From: Microvelia longipes
Taxonomy: Eukaryota; Arthropoda; Insecta; Hemiptera; Veliidae
DNA: 64,000 nt
NCBI GenBank assembly: GCA_018340805.1
Contig: JACMZG010001914.1
Location: 1,705,160-1,769,159, forward strand
Direction of reading: 5' to 3'
The notes beneath the pieces were generated by a model. That model was given only the letters and a program-made list of their open reading frames with translations. It did not search any database and was not told where the DNA came from. The position numbers and the translations under genes are program-made. Below are positions 34,001-47,028 of the stretch, piece after piece; the first letter of the stretch is position 1, and each line of letters begins with the position of its first letter.

Positions 34001-37000
34001 ATACTAACACAGCCTTAGGGACATGGTCTAATACTAACACAGCCTTAGGGACATGGTCTAATACTTAACACGCCTTAAGGGACATGTCTAATACTAACAC
34101 AGCTTTAGGGACATGGTCTAATACTTACACAGCCTTAGGGACATGGTCTAATACTAACACAGCCTTAGGGACATGGTCTAATACTAACACAGCTTAGTCT
34201 AATACTACACAGCCTTAGCTAATACTAACACAGCTTTAGGAACATGGTCTAATACTAACACATAGCATTAGGGACATGGTCTAATACTAAACAGCCTTAG
34301 GACATGGTCTAATACTAACACAGCCTTAGGGACATGGTCTAATCACTAACACGCCTTAGGGACATGGTCTAATACTTACACAGAGCCTTAGGGACATGGT
34401 CCTAATACTAACAGCCTTAGGGACATGGTCTAATACTTACACAGCCTTAGGGAATGTCTATTACTAACACAGCCTTAGGGACATGGTCTAAATACTACAC
34501 AGCCTTAGGGACATGGTCTAATACTACACAAGCCTTAGGGACATGGCTAATACTAACACAGCCTTAGACATGGTCTAATACTAAACACCAGCTCTTAGGG
34601 ACATGGTCTAATACTTACACAGCATTAGGACATGGTCTATACTTAAACAGCCTTAGGGACATGGTCTAATATACTAACACAGCCTTAGGGACATGGTCTA
34701 ATACTACACAGCCTTAGGACATGGTCTAATACTAACACAGCCTTAGGGATATGGTCTAATACTAACACACCTTAGGGACATGGTCTAATACTAACACAGG
34801 CCTTAGGGACATGGTCTAATACTAACACAGCCTTAGGAACATGGTCTAATACTTACACAGCCTTAGGACATGGTCTATATACTAACACAGCCTTTAGGGA
34901 CATGGTCTAATAACTAACACAGCCTTAGGGACATGGGTCTATACTTAACACAGCCTTAGGGACACACATGGTCTAATACTAACACAGCCTTAGGGACATG
35001 GTCACTACACAGCCTTAGGAACATGGCTAATACTAACACCTTAGGACAATGGTCTATACTACACAGCCTTAGAACATGGGTCTAATACTAACACAGCCTT
35101 AGGTGAACATGGGACATGGTCTAATACTAACACAGCTTTAGGAACATGGTCTAATACTAACACAGCCTTAGGGACATGGTCTAATACTACACAGCCTTAG
35201 CATTAGGGACATGTCTAATCTTACAAAGCTTAGGGACATGGTCTAATACGAACACAGCTTAGGGACATGGTCTAATACTACACAGCCTTAGGACATGTCC
35301 TAATACTAACACAGCCTTAGGGACATGGTCTAATACTAACACAGCACTTTAGGAACATGGTCTAATACTAACACAGCCTTAGGGATATGGTCTAATACTA
35401 ATACTAACACAGCCTTAGGGACATGGTCTAATACTAACACAGCCTTAGCATGGTTCTAATACTAACACAGGCCTTAGGGACATGGTTCATGGTCTAATAC
35501 TTACACAGCCTTAGGGACATGGTCTATACTACACAGCCTTAGGAACATGGTTCTAATACTAACACAGCCTTAGGACATGGTCTAATACTAACACAGCCTT
35601 AGGAAATGGTCTAATACTTACACAAGCCTTAGGGACATGGTCCTAATACTAACACAGCCTTAGGGACTGGTCTAATACTAACACGCCTTAGGGACATGGT
35701 CTAATACTTAGGGACACACCCTTAGGACACATACGGTCTAATACAACACAGGCCTTAGGGAACATGGTCTAATACTAACACAGCCTTACACAGCCTTAGG
35801 GACATTCTAGGGACATGGTCTAATACTAAACACAGCCTTAGGAACATGGTCTATACTAACACAGCCTTAGGGACATGTCTAGCCTTAGGACATGTCTAAT
35901 ACTAACACAGCCTTAGGAACATGGTCTAATACTAACACAGCCTTAGGGACATGGTCTAATACTACAACACGCCTTAGGGACATGGTCTATACTACACAGC
36001 CTTAGGGACAGGTCTAATACAACACAGCCTTAGGAACATGGTCTAATACTAAACAGCCTTAAGGGAACATGGTCTAACTAACACAGCCCTTAGGAACATG
36101 GTCTAATACTACACAGCCTTAGGGATATGGCTAATACTAAACAAGCCTTAGGACATGGTCTAATACTAACACAGCCTTAGGGACATGGTCTAAATACTTA
36201 CACAGCCTTAGGAACATGGTCTTAATACTTACACAGCCTTAGGGCACATGGTCTAATACTACACAGCCTTAGGGAACATGGTCTAATACTAACACAGCAT
36301 TAGGGACATGGTCTAATACTAACACAGCCTTAGGGACATGGTCTAATACAACACAGCCTAGGGACATGGTCTAATACTAACAGCCAGGCCTTAGGAACAT
36401 GGTCCTAATACTAACACAGCCTTTAGGGGACATGGTCTAATATTACACAGCCTTAGGAACATGGTCTAATACTAACACAGCCCTTAGGGACATGGTCTAA
36501 TACTAACACAGCCTTAGGAACATGGTCTATTACACACTTAGGGACATGGTCTAAATACTAACACAGCCTTAGGGACATGTCTATAGGACATGGTCTAATA
36601 CTAACACTAGCCTTAGGGACATGGTCTAATACTACACAGCCTTAGGAACATGGTCTATACTAACACAGCCTTAGGGACATGGTCTAATACTAACACAGCC
36701 TTAGGAACATGGTCTAATACTAACACAGCCTTAGGGACATGGTCTAATACTAACACAGCCTTAGTCTAGCCTTAGGACATGGTCTAATACTAACACAGCC
36801 TTAGGGGTCTACACCAGCCTTAGGGACATGGTCTAATACTAACACACCTTAGGAACATGGTCTAATACTACACAGCCTAGGGACATGGTCTAATACTAAC
36901 ACAGCCTTAGGAACATGGTCTAATACTAACACAGCCTTAGGACATGGTCTAATACTAACACAGCCTTAGGGACATGGTCCTAATACTAACACAGCTTAGG

Positions 37001-37492
37001 AACATGGTCTAATACTTACACAGCCTTAGGAACATGGTCTAATACAAATACACAGCCTTAGGGACATGGTCTAATACTTACACAGCCTTAGGAACATGGT
37101 CTAATACTAACACAGCCTTTAGGGACATGGTCTAATACTAACACAGCCTTAGGGACATGGTCTAATACTTACACAGCCTTAGGGACATGGTCTAATACTA
37201 ACACAGCCTAGGGACATGGTCTAATACTTAACACAGCCTTAGGAACATGGGTTAATAACTTTCACAGCTTAGGGACATGGTCTAATACTAACACAGCCTT
37301 GGGACATGGGTCTAATACTAAACAGCCTTAAGGGAACATGGTCTAATACTTACACAGCCTTAGGAACATGGTCTAATACTTACACAGCCTTAGGGACATG
37401 GTCTAATACTTACACAGCCTTAGGGACATGGTCTAATACTAACACAGCCTTAGGGACATGGCTAATACTAAACACCCTTAGGGACATGATCG
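31030..37492 (+). repeat. giant 30-bp minisatellite, ~6.4 kb, about 200 units
   Basis: The 30-bp unit consists of ACATGGTCTAATACTAACAC followed by AGCCTTAGGG. Two linked positions vary: GGGACA or GGAACA, and ACTAACA or ACTTACA. Many units are shortened or have one-base gaps, most often ACTACACAG. The right end (37300-37485) is the most regular. Each full unit includes TACTAAC and two AG dinucleotides after it. One frame (repeating GTWSNTNTAL) is open in perfect units, but indels break it every few copies, so it is not protein-coding as given. No spacers exist between units. Confidence 0.97.
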
Positions 37493-37828
37493 TATCAGAC
37501 ATTCTGGGTAATCAAAATACTATGCGAGGATATTTTTATTTTAGGAACAAACAAATAAAATAAACGATTTAGTAAGATAAGACCAAGAAGTATCATTATG
37601 TTACCGTTGTCATAAAATGTAATTAATTTATGAAGTGACTCGTTATTTTATAATACAACGGGTCATTTCAGTTAAATCATATTTAAATAATTTTTTATAA
37701 GGTTATGTTTTATTAGGTTAAATAGTTATTTTGAGGTAAGTAAATTTCCGGGGTACCCCGAACCCGATTTTATACTAATGAGTAAAATTTTAGGAGGGAA
37801 TCGTAAAGAAATCTGCTTAATTTTTCAA
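37493..37828. other. short non-coding spacer
   Basis: AT-rich. It has GGTACCCCGAACCCGATTTT near 37751, a weak echo of family R. No gene. Confidence 0.4.
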
Positions 37829-37990
37829 CCATTAGGCAAGACTTCGTTAGGCAAGACTTTATTTGGCAAGACTTCATTAGGACATACTTCATTAAGCCAT
37901 ACTTCATTAGGCAAGACTTCATTTGGCAAGACTTCATTAGGACATACTTCATTGTGGCAAGACTTCATTAGGCAAGACTTCTTGAACAAG
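37829..37990. repeat. 16-bp minisatellite, about 10 copies
   Basis: Units of the form TTAGGCAAGACTTCAT, with variants TTAGGACATACTTCAT and TTAAGCCATACTTCAT, in a rough alternating order. Open frames on both strands are by-products of the repeat. Confidence 0.9.
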
Positions 37991-39204
37991 ATAACCTCCA
38001 ATGTTGTTGGATGTACAACAATTGATAGACTAGAGTTAAAAGTCAGTCATGCTGGGACTTGCAGTAGTTATGCTAGTAGCCGTCTAGTCATTAGATCTAT
38101 ACGGTAAAATTGAAGGAGCTCTACTAAAATTGATCATTTGAGGAAAAGTTCAGGGGAACTCCGTTCCTCATTTTTTAAATTATATTTAATTATAAACAGG
38201 TAATTATTCATTAATTAAGTAAATGAATTTAAATATTAATTAAATTATAATTATATTTTTACACTTACTCTATATTTAATTATACACGGCATTGCCCTGT
38301 ATTCTACTTAGGCCTTCCCATTTATTATAGAACCTAATAACATACTGCTACACCCTTTTTACACTTTTAGAACATAGATTTCAAAAAACCATGTGTCTCC
38401 AAATAATCAGTTACGTCGATGTCAAACTCTAACATTGATGTTTGCAGCGAAAAATAAGTCTATAACAATTCCACATAAAGTTCGTACAAAACTTACAAAA
38501 AAAGGTAACAATAGGTGATGAAAAGAAGTTAAAGCCCACATTAGAATCCCTTCATAGGTAGGTTTTGAGATTTCGCGATGAATAGGTAAAGCAAGGGATT
38601 TCCGGTGTAGGTTTACAAAGTAGCATTGTTACCTGACGTCAAGATCGTGTTGGAGGTGTGGGAAAACATGGATACAATGAAATTTTGTCACCTCGGACCT
38701 CCCGCACTGGATGATTGACATCGTATAGTTGTTGCCTTTTGTTACTTCCAACCAATCTGTTATCCTGGTAAAGCAAGTAATTACATTTAAGTAATTCGAT
38801 AACTTGAATACAAAAAATTATAGCAATTCTATGAGGGCAGGTAACGTAATTCTGCTAAAAAATGTCACTATCCACAAATATTAGAATAAATCTATCTAGT
38901 TCTAAACTGAACTTTAGTTATTTTGCCGAACCCCTACATACAACATGCTTGCGAGTCTTGCCTCGAGACCTGACTGTGTCAAACATCACATAGACTTTAA
39001 CTTCAAGCTCTTGTTGGCTCAGCTACTAGTCGAAAGCTGAGGCTTCCTTGTGGCTAGACCATAGCTGCCAAAAGCTATAAGCTCAAGTCTCAATTTTGAT
39101 TTTTAAGCACTGTTATCATTAGCCACATTTTGGCCTCATAGTTCATTACTGGAACGAAATTTCTTTATAAATCTGAATTAGTGTTATTTTGAAAGAACAC
39201 TGTA
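37991..39204. other. non-coding
   Basis: AT-rich TTAATTA-type sequence at 38175-38290, and TGACGTCA at 38634. No gene or clear repeat. Confidence 0.45.
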
Positions 39205-39580
39205 AGATTATAAATAAATAAAATTTGTTTTTCCACAGATGATTTATAATTATAAAATAAAGCCAGCTTTGAACCTGTCATCAGAACTGAACAGTCATCA
39301 GTGTCGGTGACATGAGTCTAAATGAGTCAGTGATGGGAGGAGGACTGGCGAAATGGACCTTATTTCTTAGCCAGTTTCTGAGGCTAAGGCATGTACAGGA
39401 CTAATATCCTTATTAGGATCTTATTATGTATATTCTTATACAAATCTTGGCCTCAGATACTGGCTGAAAAGTAAATTAGAATCATCTCATCGGCCCTGAT
39501 GATAACCGTTCAGGTTTAAGGCTGGATTTGTTTTACAATAATGAATCATCTGTGGAAATATAAAACTTATTTCTTTATAA
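39205..39580. mobile_element. small terminal-inverted-repeat element
   Basis: TTTCCACAGATGATTTATAA (about 39231) is mirrored by GAATCATCTGTGGAAATATA (about 39543). Inside, AGCCAGCTTTGAACCTG pairs imperfectly with CAGGTTTAAGGCTGG, and CCAGTTTCTGAGGC pairs with GCCTCAGATACTGG. About 370 bp with no coding capacity: an old MITE-like element. Confidence 0.72.
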
Positions 39581-42355
39581 GCTTATCCACGTCTCAGTAA
39601 TTATCGGACTGTGAGGTTACTCAATGAGGCAGCTCAAATGAACTCCCAATAGTTTCGAAGAGTTAACTCCGAGAATGTCAGAAAAACATGACAGGGGTTT
39701 GTATAATTAGTATGAACAACTGCTATTTGTCTGGGAGGATGGGCTTCCCGAAACAATTTGCCTTGTTCTTTATTGTCCGGACTCGGATGAAAATGTTATC
39801 TATAATTTACTCACAGATAATAAAATGGATTCTCATCCCATTCATTTGGATGGACAAATGAATCTATGAATTTATGTCTTTTTAAAGACATAAATACTGA
39901 TTACAATAAATAAAATGATTACCCTCACACTAACAATACGCCTAGCCATTCAATCGTTTTTTGAGAATCTTATAACAACATACTGAAGTGCTTAACATGT
40001 TACACAGACAATTATGTTACTGGTACGTTCCAATTACATCGATGTTAGTGTAGCCTTGCGACACATCTACAATCAGAATCAAAATACCTTGTGGAAGGTT
40101 AGAATCGTTACTTGAATCGTAAGAATTGTTAATAGAGCATGACGACTTCAGCAGCCATATCCAGATGGAACATCAAGGTTAATAATTTTTAATCGGAAGA
40201 AAAGTTTAAACGAAACAAATGTTAGTCTTTATAGTTTAAGGGGCATGAACTGTTTTAAAACGAAAATCAAATGATAGCTATATTAGTAGCTTGCATTTTA
40301 CTGCTTTAATGGAGATTGGTTTTTCCTTAAAAGTAAATAAAACTTAATGTTTCCGTCTTTATATAGCTATTTAAAGAGGGCATGATGCTGATTAACCACG
40401 AGGGCATGTGTACATGTTCCCCTTGACTACTCCAACACTCTAAAACCTCTAGTCACGTGACCTTATCAGATTAAACTATAAACAATTACCTAATGGATCT
40501 TTGATATCATGAAGGGAGAAGATAAATAGAGAGACATCTAAAAAATAATGGATTTCAGTCTGAAACACAAGATGGGGGACAGTATCATAAACATTTGTTG
40601 TTTATGACTCCGAGTTAATTGTTTTCCAAGTTGGGATTAAATGTTAAGTTAAAAACATTAAAAATAGATTTATTTAATTAAAGTTTTTAGTCGGAGGCTT
40701 GTGTTATTTGAAGAATAATTAGATTAGAGTCACGTGATGGAGAGGAGAACATGGAATTTATAGCTAATATAGTTAAGATAGAGAACTCTAACTGAACAAT
40801 GAGGGTAAATTGTTGCAGTTGTAAATTTTATAACAGTATTATAAGGGGGCGGGAAAACACTTATTAATATTATAGGGAGCAGTCATGATATAGAAATCTT
40901 TGTAGAGATAAACAAACACCATGAGTATATAGTTTCTAGGGCATTGTTTTGTGTCTTGTGTGTGACAGTAAAGCAACCATAGAATTATAAAATTCCTAAT
41001 AAAACAGTTTTGGTACTGACAGTCCGGCAAAATGTAAACAACATAATTATAGTTCTTTTTTTAACGAATTTCCTTTGGAAATATATCGCTATTGTGTTAA
41101 TATTAAAATAGCTGCGTATACCAATAGTGGTGTACGCTAGTATATCCGAGGAGGGTGTGAGATAAACCAACTCAGGATGAACGCAGTTATTACCAGCACA
41201 CTGGTTATCAACTATCCACCAAGTTATTTCTAGGATACTTGTTAACTCCAGAAATTCTACATCTTAACATTGCCTTAATGTTTTACCAACATTAAACAAA
41301 TAATGTTACCAATATTTAAAAAAACATTATTATAAACATTTGACACATATTTTCGTCATTCTAAAAACGTTTATTTTTTCAAAAACTCACTTTTGTTGTT
41401 TTCTTTGACCTATCTATCTAGTGACATCTTTTTTCCTAAAACATAAAAGATTTTGTTAAGAAAACTTTTCTTTCAAAGACAGCTTTCTTAAGGAATTATC
41501 ATTTGAGGTCATCTCTTAAGTACATACTTTAAGATCATCTTTTGCAAGAAATATTTAACTATTTTAGTAAATGGTCATTGAAAATACATTTTTTAAAGGC
41601 ATATAAAAGAATTTTAGGATTCTAAAAAGAAATATATGGAAATAGATAAAATTAAATTTAAAAAAATATACATAATATTTTTAACAAATGTAAGAACAAT
41701 TTTAAATGAAAAAATGAAAATCAATAAATAATTGATTTTACTTAATAGTTATGATTAATTTAATGGAAACTTTAAGTAAATGTATGCTTTTAATAAATTC
41801 TTTCTACAATAAGGATTTTAAGATTTCGTTTTTTTTTAAACTCTATTTCTTTAACACTGGAAAATAAAACTTTATCTAAAGTGGTCATTACTTTTCTTTT
41901 TTCAAAAAAGAAAATTCTCCGTTTATTACAGATGTAATCTGGATTCTTAGAGGTCAAGAAAACCCTTTCCTGATTAGCTTGTGAATAATTTAAGGCAGGA
42001 ATATGTTAACCTACTGGGCTATATTAGATTGTGTAAGGTCTGTATAGCAAAGCTAAAAGTTAAGAAATAAGGGCGAGTTTGAAGTCGGACCTAACTTAAA
42101 CTAAAAACTTTTAATAATAAAGAATTATTGTACGAAATCTCAAAACTCTCTATGATGGGACGAACTAGCGTTCACACAGCGGGCTTTCATCAGATTGTAT
42201 TCAGACCACCTCTATGTTTTTATTATAGTGGAATAGTTATTCTATATTATTAATTAATTAATAGCTTTCTTCTTATTAATTCTTAATAGTTATTCTATAT
42301 ACTTGGTTGTATTTATTCTATAAGGCTCTTAGGGGCTGAAGTGAAGAAAGATCCA

Positions 42356-42357
<2 letters not shown>
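39581..42357. other. long non-coding stretch
   Basis: No gene, RNA or strong repeat in 2.8 kb. TCACGTGA-type words occur at 40453 and 40731. 41280-41900 is very AT-rich. Short minus-strand frames near 41000 carry no features. Confidence 0.5.

Positions 42358-42440
<83 letters not shown>
42358..42440. repeat. (AT)n microsatellite left of SINE copy 2
   Basis: AT run with one TATTATAT slip, directly joined to the tail of the SINE. Confidence 0.92.
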
Positions 42441-42828
<388 letters not shown>

Positions 42829-43060
42829 TACGTACTTAACTTATGTAAATGGTATTTTTCGAAGGCTTTCTCAGATCGAAACGAAACTTGATATATGAAG
42901 AGATGTTGGGGAGGTTACGAAGCCAATTATTCGGGGAAATTCATGACCTCATCAACCCCAGTTATGAGGTCATCAAAATAATTTTAAACTTATTTTAAAA
43001 GGGGTTATATTGATGGAAAACCTTTTTTTACAAACTTGCTTCCATTCTCACCATGATTTA
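42829..43060 (+). repeat. dispersed repeat family E, copy 2
   Basis: After (GT)n comes CAGATCGAAACGAAACTTGA, matching GGATTGAAATGAAACTTGGT at 63369. GACCTCATCAACCCCAGTTA and TGAGGTCATC sit where other copies have TGACGTCAT. Confidence 0.7.
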
Positions 43061-43837
43061 TAATTTTATAAATACCACTTCCTATTCATGCATTACTATT
43101 TTATACATTTCGTCAGTGACTGGAGGTTTCTATTAGGAGAATAAATATGGTTTGGGTTGCAGTAAATACAGTAAATCACATATTGCTTAAGCCCGAAATA
43201 TTCTATTCCAATTTATAAAAGTTACAAAACCAGCCAAACAAATGACAAAATATAGCCACTAGGCAAAACCTACTGGCAAAATAATTTAATATAGAGTGTA
43301 TTGGTGTATATATTTCAGATCAAAGGCATACAGACCAGCGCGGTATGCAAATAGAGTAGGGTGTGCTCACTGAAATTAATCAATTTACTTTGTTATGAGC
43401 AACTTGTTTCAATACGTTTGAGCAATCTCATCACTTATCAACTTTAGTATTTCTATATTTGCCACTATATGCGCTTAAATACCTTTGCGCCTATATTGTC
43501 GTATTTTTCAAAACTTGTATTACCCCGTCAACTGAAGAGATTACTTATCATCGTATGTTTAATGCACCATACTGATTTATAGAAATAACTCATGATGGTA
43601 ACGAAAGGTAGGTAAAAGACACCTAATGTTTGAGTATCTATGGAAATAGATACTTGTACGTACCTAAAGTACGTACTATAAAACAATGTTTCAACAGTAG
43701 AACTTCTTGTATTAACTGGGAAGAAAAGAATAAAGAAGTTTATCAACAAAAATTATAAGAATCCCTATCTTTATTAGTTATTTTTTATTTACCTAAAAGT
43801 CTCTAATTGAACTTTTTATGAACTGCATACACTAAGG
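43061..43837. other. non-coding
   Basis: No gene or clear repeat. The 73-codon minus-strand frame at 43528-43749 has no features. Confidence 0.45.
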
Positions 43838-44325
43838 GCATGCAGGACAAGTATTGTGTTTGCACTAAGGACATGGAGGAAAAGTGTTTGCACTTGCAGG
43901 AAAAGTATTGTGTTTGCACTAAGGATGCAGGAAAAGTATTGTGTTTGCACTAAGGACATGGAGGAAAAGTATTGTGTTTGCACTAAGGACATGCAGGAAA
44001 AGTATTGTGTTTGCACTAAGGACATGCAGGACAAGTATTGTGTTTGCACTAAGGACATGCAGGAAAAGTAATTGTGTGTTGCACTGCAGGAAAAGTTTTT
44101 GTGTTTGCACTAAGGACATGCAGGAAAAGTATTGTGTTTGCACTAAGGACATGCAGGAAAAGTATTGTGTTTGCACTAAGGACATGCAGGAAAAGTATTG
44201 TGTTTGCACTAAGGACATGCAGGAAAAGTATTGTGTTTGCACTAAGGACATGCAGGAAAAGTATTGTGTTTGCACCAAGGACATGCAGGAAAAGTATTGT
44301 TTTATAAACTGAGAGCATGCAGGAA
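43838..44325. repeat. 33-bp minisatellite, about 14 copies
   Basis: Units contain GCAGGAAAAGTATTGTGTTT and GCACTAAGGACAT. The central and right units are nearly identical; the left ones (43838-43950) and one at 44070-44100 are altered. Because 33 is a multiple of three and the unit lacks stops in several frames, long open frames appear on both strands in parallel. That argues against any of them being coding. Confidence 0.94.
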
Positions 44326-44329
44326 ACCC

Positions 44330-44485
44330 TTTTGAAACCAGGTTGTTGACTAAAAATGCGTGGTTATTATTTTTCGGCATGAAAAAGGCCTTTTGCCATG
44401 TTTTTGGGTCGCTGAATCGAATGAACCCGGTCTGATGTCGATACGACCATAGAAAAGACCAAAACAGTCAAAAAAACAGTACAAA
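44330..44485 (-). repeat. dispersed repeat family W, inverted copy
   Basis: GAAACCAGGTTGTTGACTAA, GTCGCTGAATCGAATGAACC and TCGATACGACCA mirror 9430-9600. Only the conserved end is retained. Confidence 0.65.
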
Positions 44486-46385
44486 ATAACAAGACCTTGA
44501 GTTAACTTTTCATTACCATCTTGACCGTACTTAGTCCGAAGTATAAAATTCTAAGAAGCAAGTCCGAAATTACAAGGAAAAGTCCCTAAATACACTGTAC
44601 ACTATACCCGTCATCAAAACTCTATGCGGGAATCAAACTAAATATTTGGCAAAGAAATCACTCTTATTCCACCAACTTCTAATCATAATTATTAAGTTTG
44701 CCTTCAAACTACATAATTGTTTCTCGGAAAACATTCTAAGTTCACTTCTCATTTTGTTTTAATTTCCATCTATTATTCATTTTATAAGTCCGCATATTAA
44801 TCGCATATAAACATCTTCTTAACATAATCACTAACTTTTGCCAATAAAGAACTTGATAAAAAAATATAACCACTAAATTAAAGTTTATTATTTATGTCGT
44901 TTTGGTTATTTTTTAAGAACAGGTAAAAATGTTTTATCTTAATGTTCAACTTCTTTTAAGTATTTCTGTATTTTGAATTTGATTACACTAATTTATTGTA
45001 AGAAGGATAATTTATATGATAAGTATACAACAGCAATTGATCACATAATGTGATTTAATACAAATTTTTTTTAAAAAAATTCTTAACTAAAGATTCTCAG
45101 AAGCAGCACGAATATTTTGAACATCAAGTAAATTTTAAGTCTACAACAGTAAGATGAAATATTTTAAAGTTACTCGGAATTTCCGTATTAGTTCAATAAT
45201 GTTTAAATTTATTGCTGTCTCATTTGACACATGATAGAAGGATTTATAGCATGCTTTTAGTTTTTGTAGGTTTTTTGTTTATTTTTTTGGAAGTTGACCG
45301 ACGAAATTTTTTGTCCGGAAATACTTTTGATTTTAAGCTTCCGATTTTAATTTCAAGATTATGAACTTGAACTTGAAATATCATGATGATTTATTTTGAC
45401 AGTATTATACAGAATTTAGCTTTGTATAAGGATCCGGAGGACCGAGTATTTAGCAATGTATGAGGCAACGGCTGAGTCATACATGAGGATTAATGACGTC
45501 ATAAATATTTTATTTGCCGGACGACACAACTATAAACCATTGATGGTTGTTTTTGTGTCAAGTTTCTACTCTGCAGCATGACTAGTGTTTTATTTTTAGG
45601 TAAGGATACATCCTCTCACCACCTTTTACTAAATTTCAACGCATTTTAATGATTTACCTAATAGTAACAATTTTTCAAAGATACCTTATCGTCTCTGAAG
45701 CCAAAGTATATAGAAATATGTTAAACTCTTAACTGATTTAATGCTGCATTAATACTAATTTTTTTAAATTTTGACGCATTTCATTGAAAACAGAAAAAAC
45801 CAATAATAAGTAGCAATGCTACTGCTCAGTTATGAGGCATAAACAGAAAACTAACTTATGCCAAAAGTGCAAAGGAGCAAGCACTATAACGGAAATTAGC
45901 GGGCTTGCTGACTACCAAGCCAGAATTCGAAATTAAGTTAAAACAAATTATTTCAGCTTAAACTAAAAGCACTTAAATACTTTGAATGCTTATATTACCC
46001 GGTCAGGTTTCATTCTTCTCAGAACCCAAAACATTTTTCGCTTCTCTAGGCGAAAAATGTTAAACTCATAATTTGGCTTATTTTTACAGCTTTTGGCTCA
46101 GCTAACCGGGCTAATGACGTCATAACTACCAGATTTTCATTAGAATTCTTTTCCCCTCAGGCCGGTTTAGTTTAACAAGTTTTGTCTACAATACATACAT
46201 TTGGAATACAATACATAAATATTTATTGTATTCCAAAAGAAATGTTTTAAACAGCTGAAAGATTAAAGTGCCCTGCATTCTATTGAGTATTATAAGAACT
46301 AATGTCTTATAAGAATTGAATACTTATACTTCCTATAAGAATTGAATAGGAAACGCTCCATAAAGGGATTTTGACATTTGGCTGA
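44486..46385. other. non-coding with decayed family E-like pieces
   Basis: AT-rich. TTAATGACGTCATAAATATT (45491) and CTAATGACGTCATAACTACC (46111) resemble the TTAATGACGTCATAAC-type word of family E at 48340, so these are probably old copies. No gene is seen. Confidence 0.5.
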
Positions 46386-46389
46386 AAAA

Positions 46390-46955
46390 ATATGGTTAGA
46401 AACATAGAGATATACACTAGAGGGGGCATAGCCTATCTCAATACATTGAGAGGCCTGAAATATTATTGTGGGCATAGAGGTATTATTAGTAGAGAGGACA
46501 ATAGGTTAAATTATAAAACATCGAAAAAGGAACCTGACCATTTTCGCTTATCAATTAATCAGTACAAATTACAGTAAATTATATAATAGTAGAACGTTAA
46601 AAATACAAATGAAAACACAAACAATGTGCGGCAAGCCGAAAACAATTTTTTTTATAAACCTTAACTCTCTCTTAAAGGAGGTTTCAATGAGGTTACTTAG
46701 AGTCCCTGAGAGCCGAAACCATGAATCAGACCTCTAAGTGGAATGAGATAGGCTATGCCTCCTCTAGTATATATCTCTATGATTTTGGGGCTCTCAGGGG
46801 CTTTACGTAACCTCATTGAAATTTCCTTTAAGAGTGAGTTAAGGTTATAATAAATCAATTTTGTCTGCTCCCCACACATTGTTGTTATTTAATATTTATT
46901 CTTAACGTTCTACCATATAAGTTACAGAGTAATTTTGTACTGATTATTTGATTAT
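46390..46955. mobile_element. foldback element family C
   Basis: AATCAGTACAAATTACAG, GTAGAACGTTAA, CTTAACTCTCTCTTAAAGG, TTCAATGAGGTTAC and CCCTGAGAGCC (46557-46715) recur inverted up to about 46950 (CAGAGTAATTTTGTACTGAT, TTAACGTTCTACCA, GGGGCTCTCAGGGGC). A third piece, ATAGAGATATACACTAGAGG with GGCATAGCCTATCTC (46405-46440), is inverted relative to GATAGGCTATGCCTCCTCTA (46747). The arms are about 190 bp and diverged. A relative lies at 9985-10115. Confidence 0.8.
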
Positions 46956-47028
46956 ATTTATATGCGAAGCTGGTCAGGTTACTTTGTCGATGTTTCAAAA
47001 TTTAACCCATAGATAAGAGTAATAATTA
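46956..47028. other. short spacer between two elements
   Basis: Nothing recognised. Confidence 0.4.

Noticed and set aside
31030..37492. CRISPR array
   Set aside because: Period of 30 bp with no unique spacers, in a eukaryotic context; it is a plain tandem repeat.
31030..37492. Telomeric repeat (TTAGG is the common insect telomere unit)
   Set aside because: TTAGG(G) occurs only once per 30-bp unit and is not tandem.
37306..37563. Open frame with a repeating GTWSNTYTAL peptide
   Set aside because: By-product of the 30-bp array's most regular end; frame is broken everywhere else in the array.
43838..44380. Long repetitive open frames on both strands (up to 153 codons)
   Set aside because: The 33-bp unit lacks stops in several frames, so parallel open frames arise on both strands at once. 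No start context, splice sites or family similarity.
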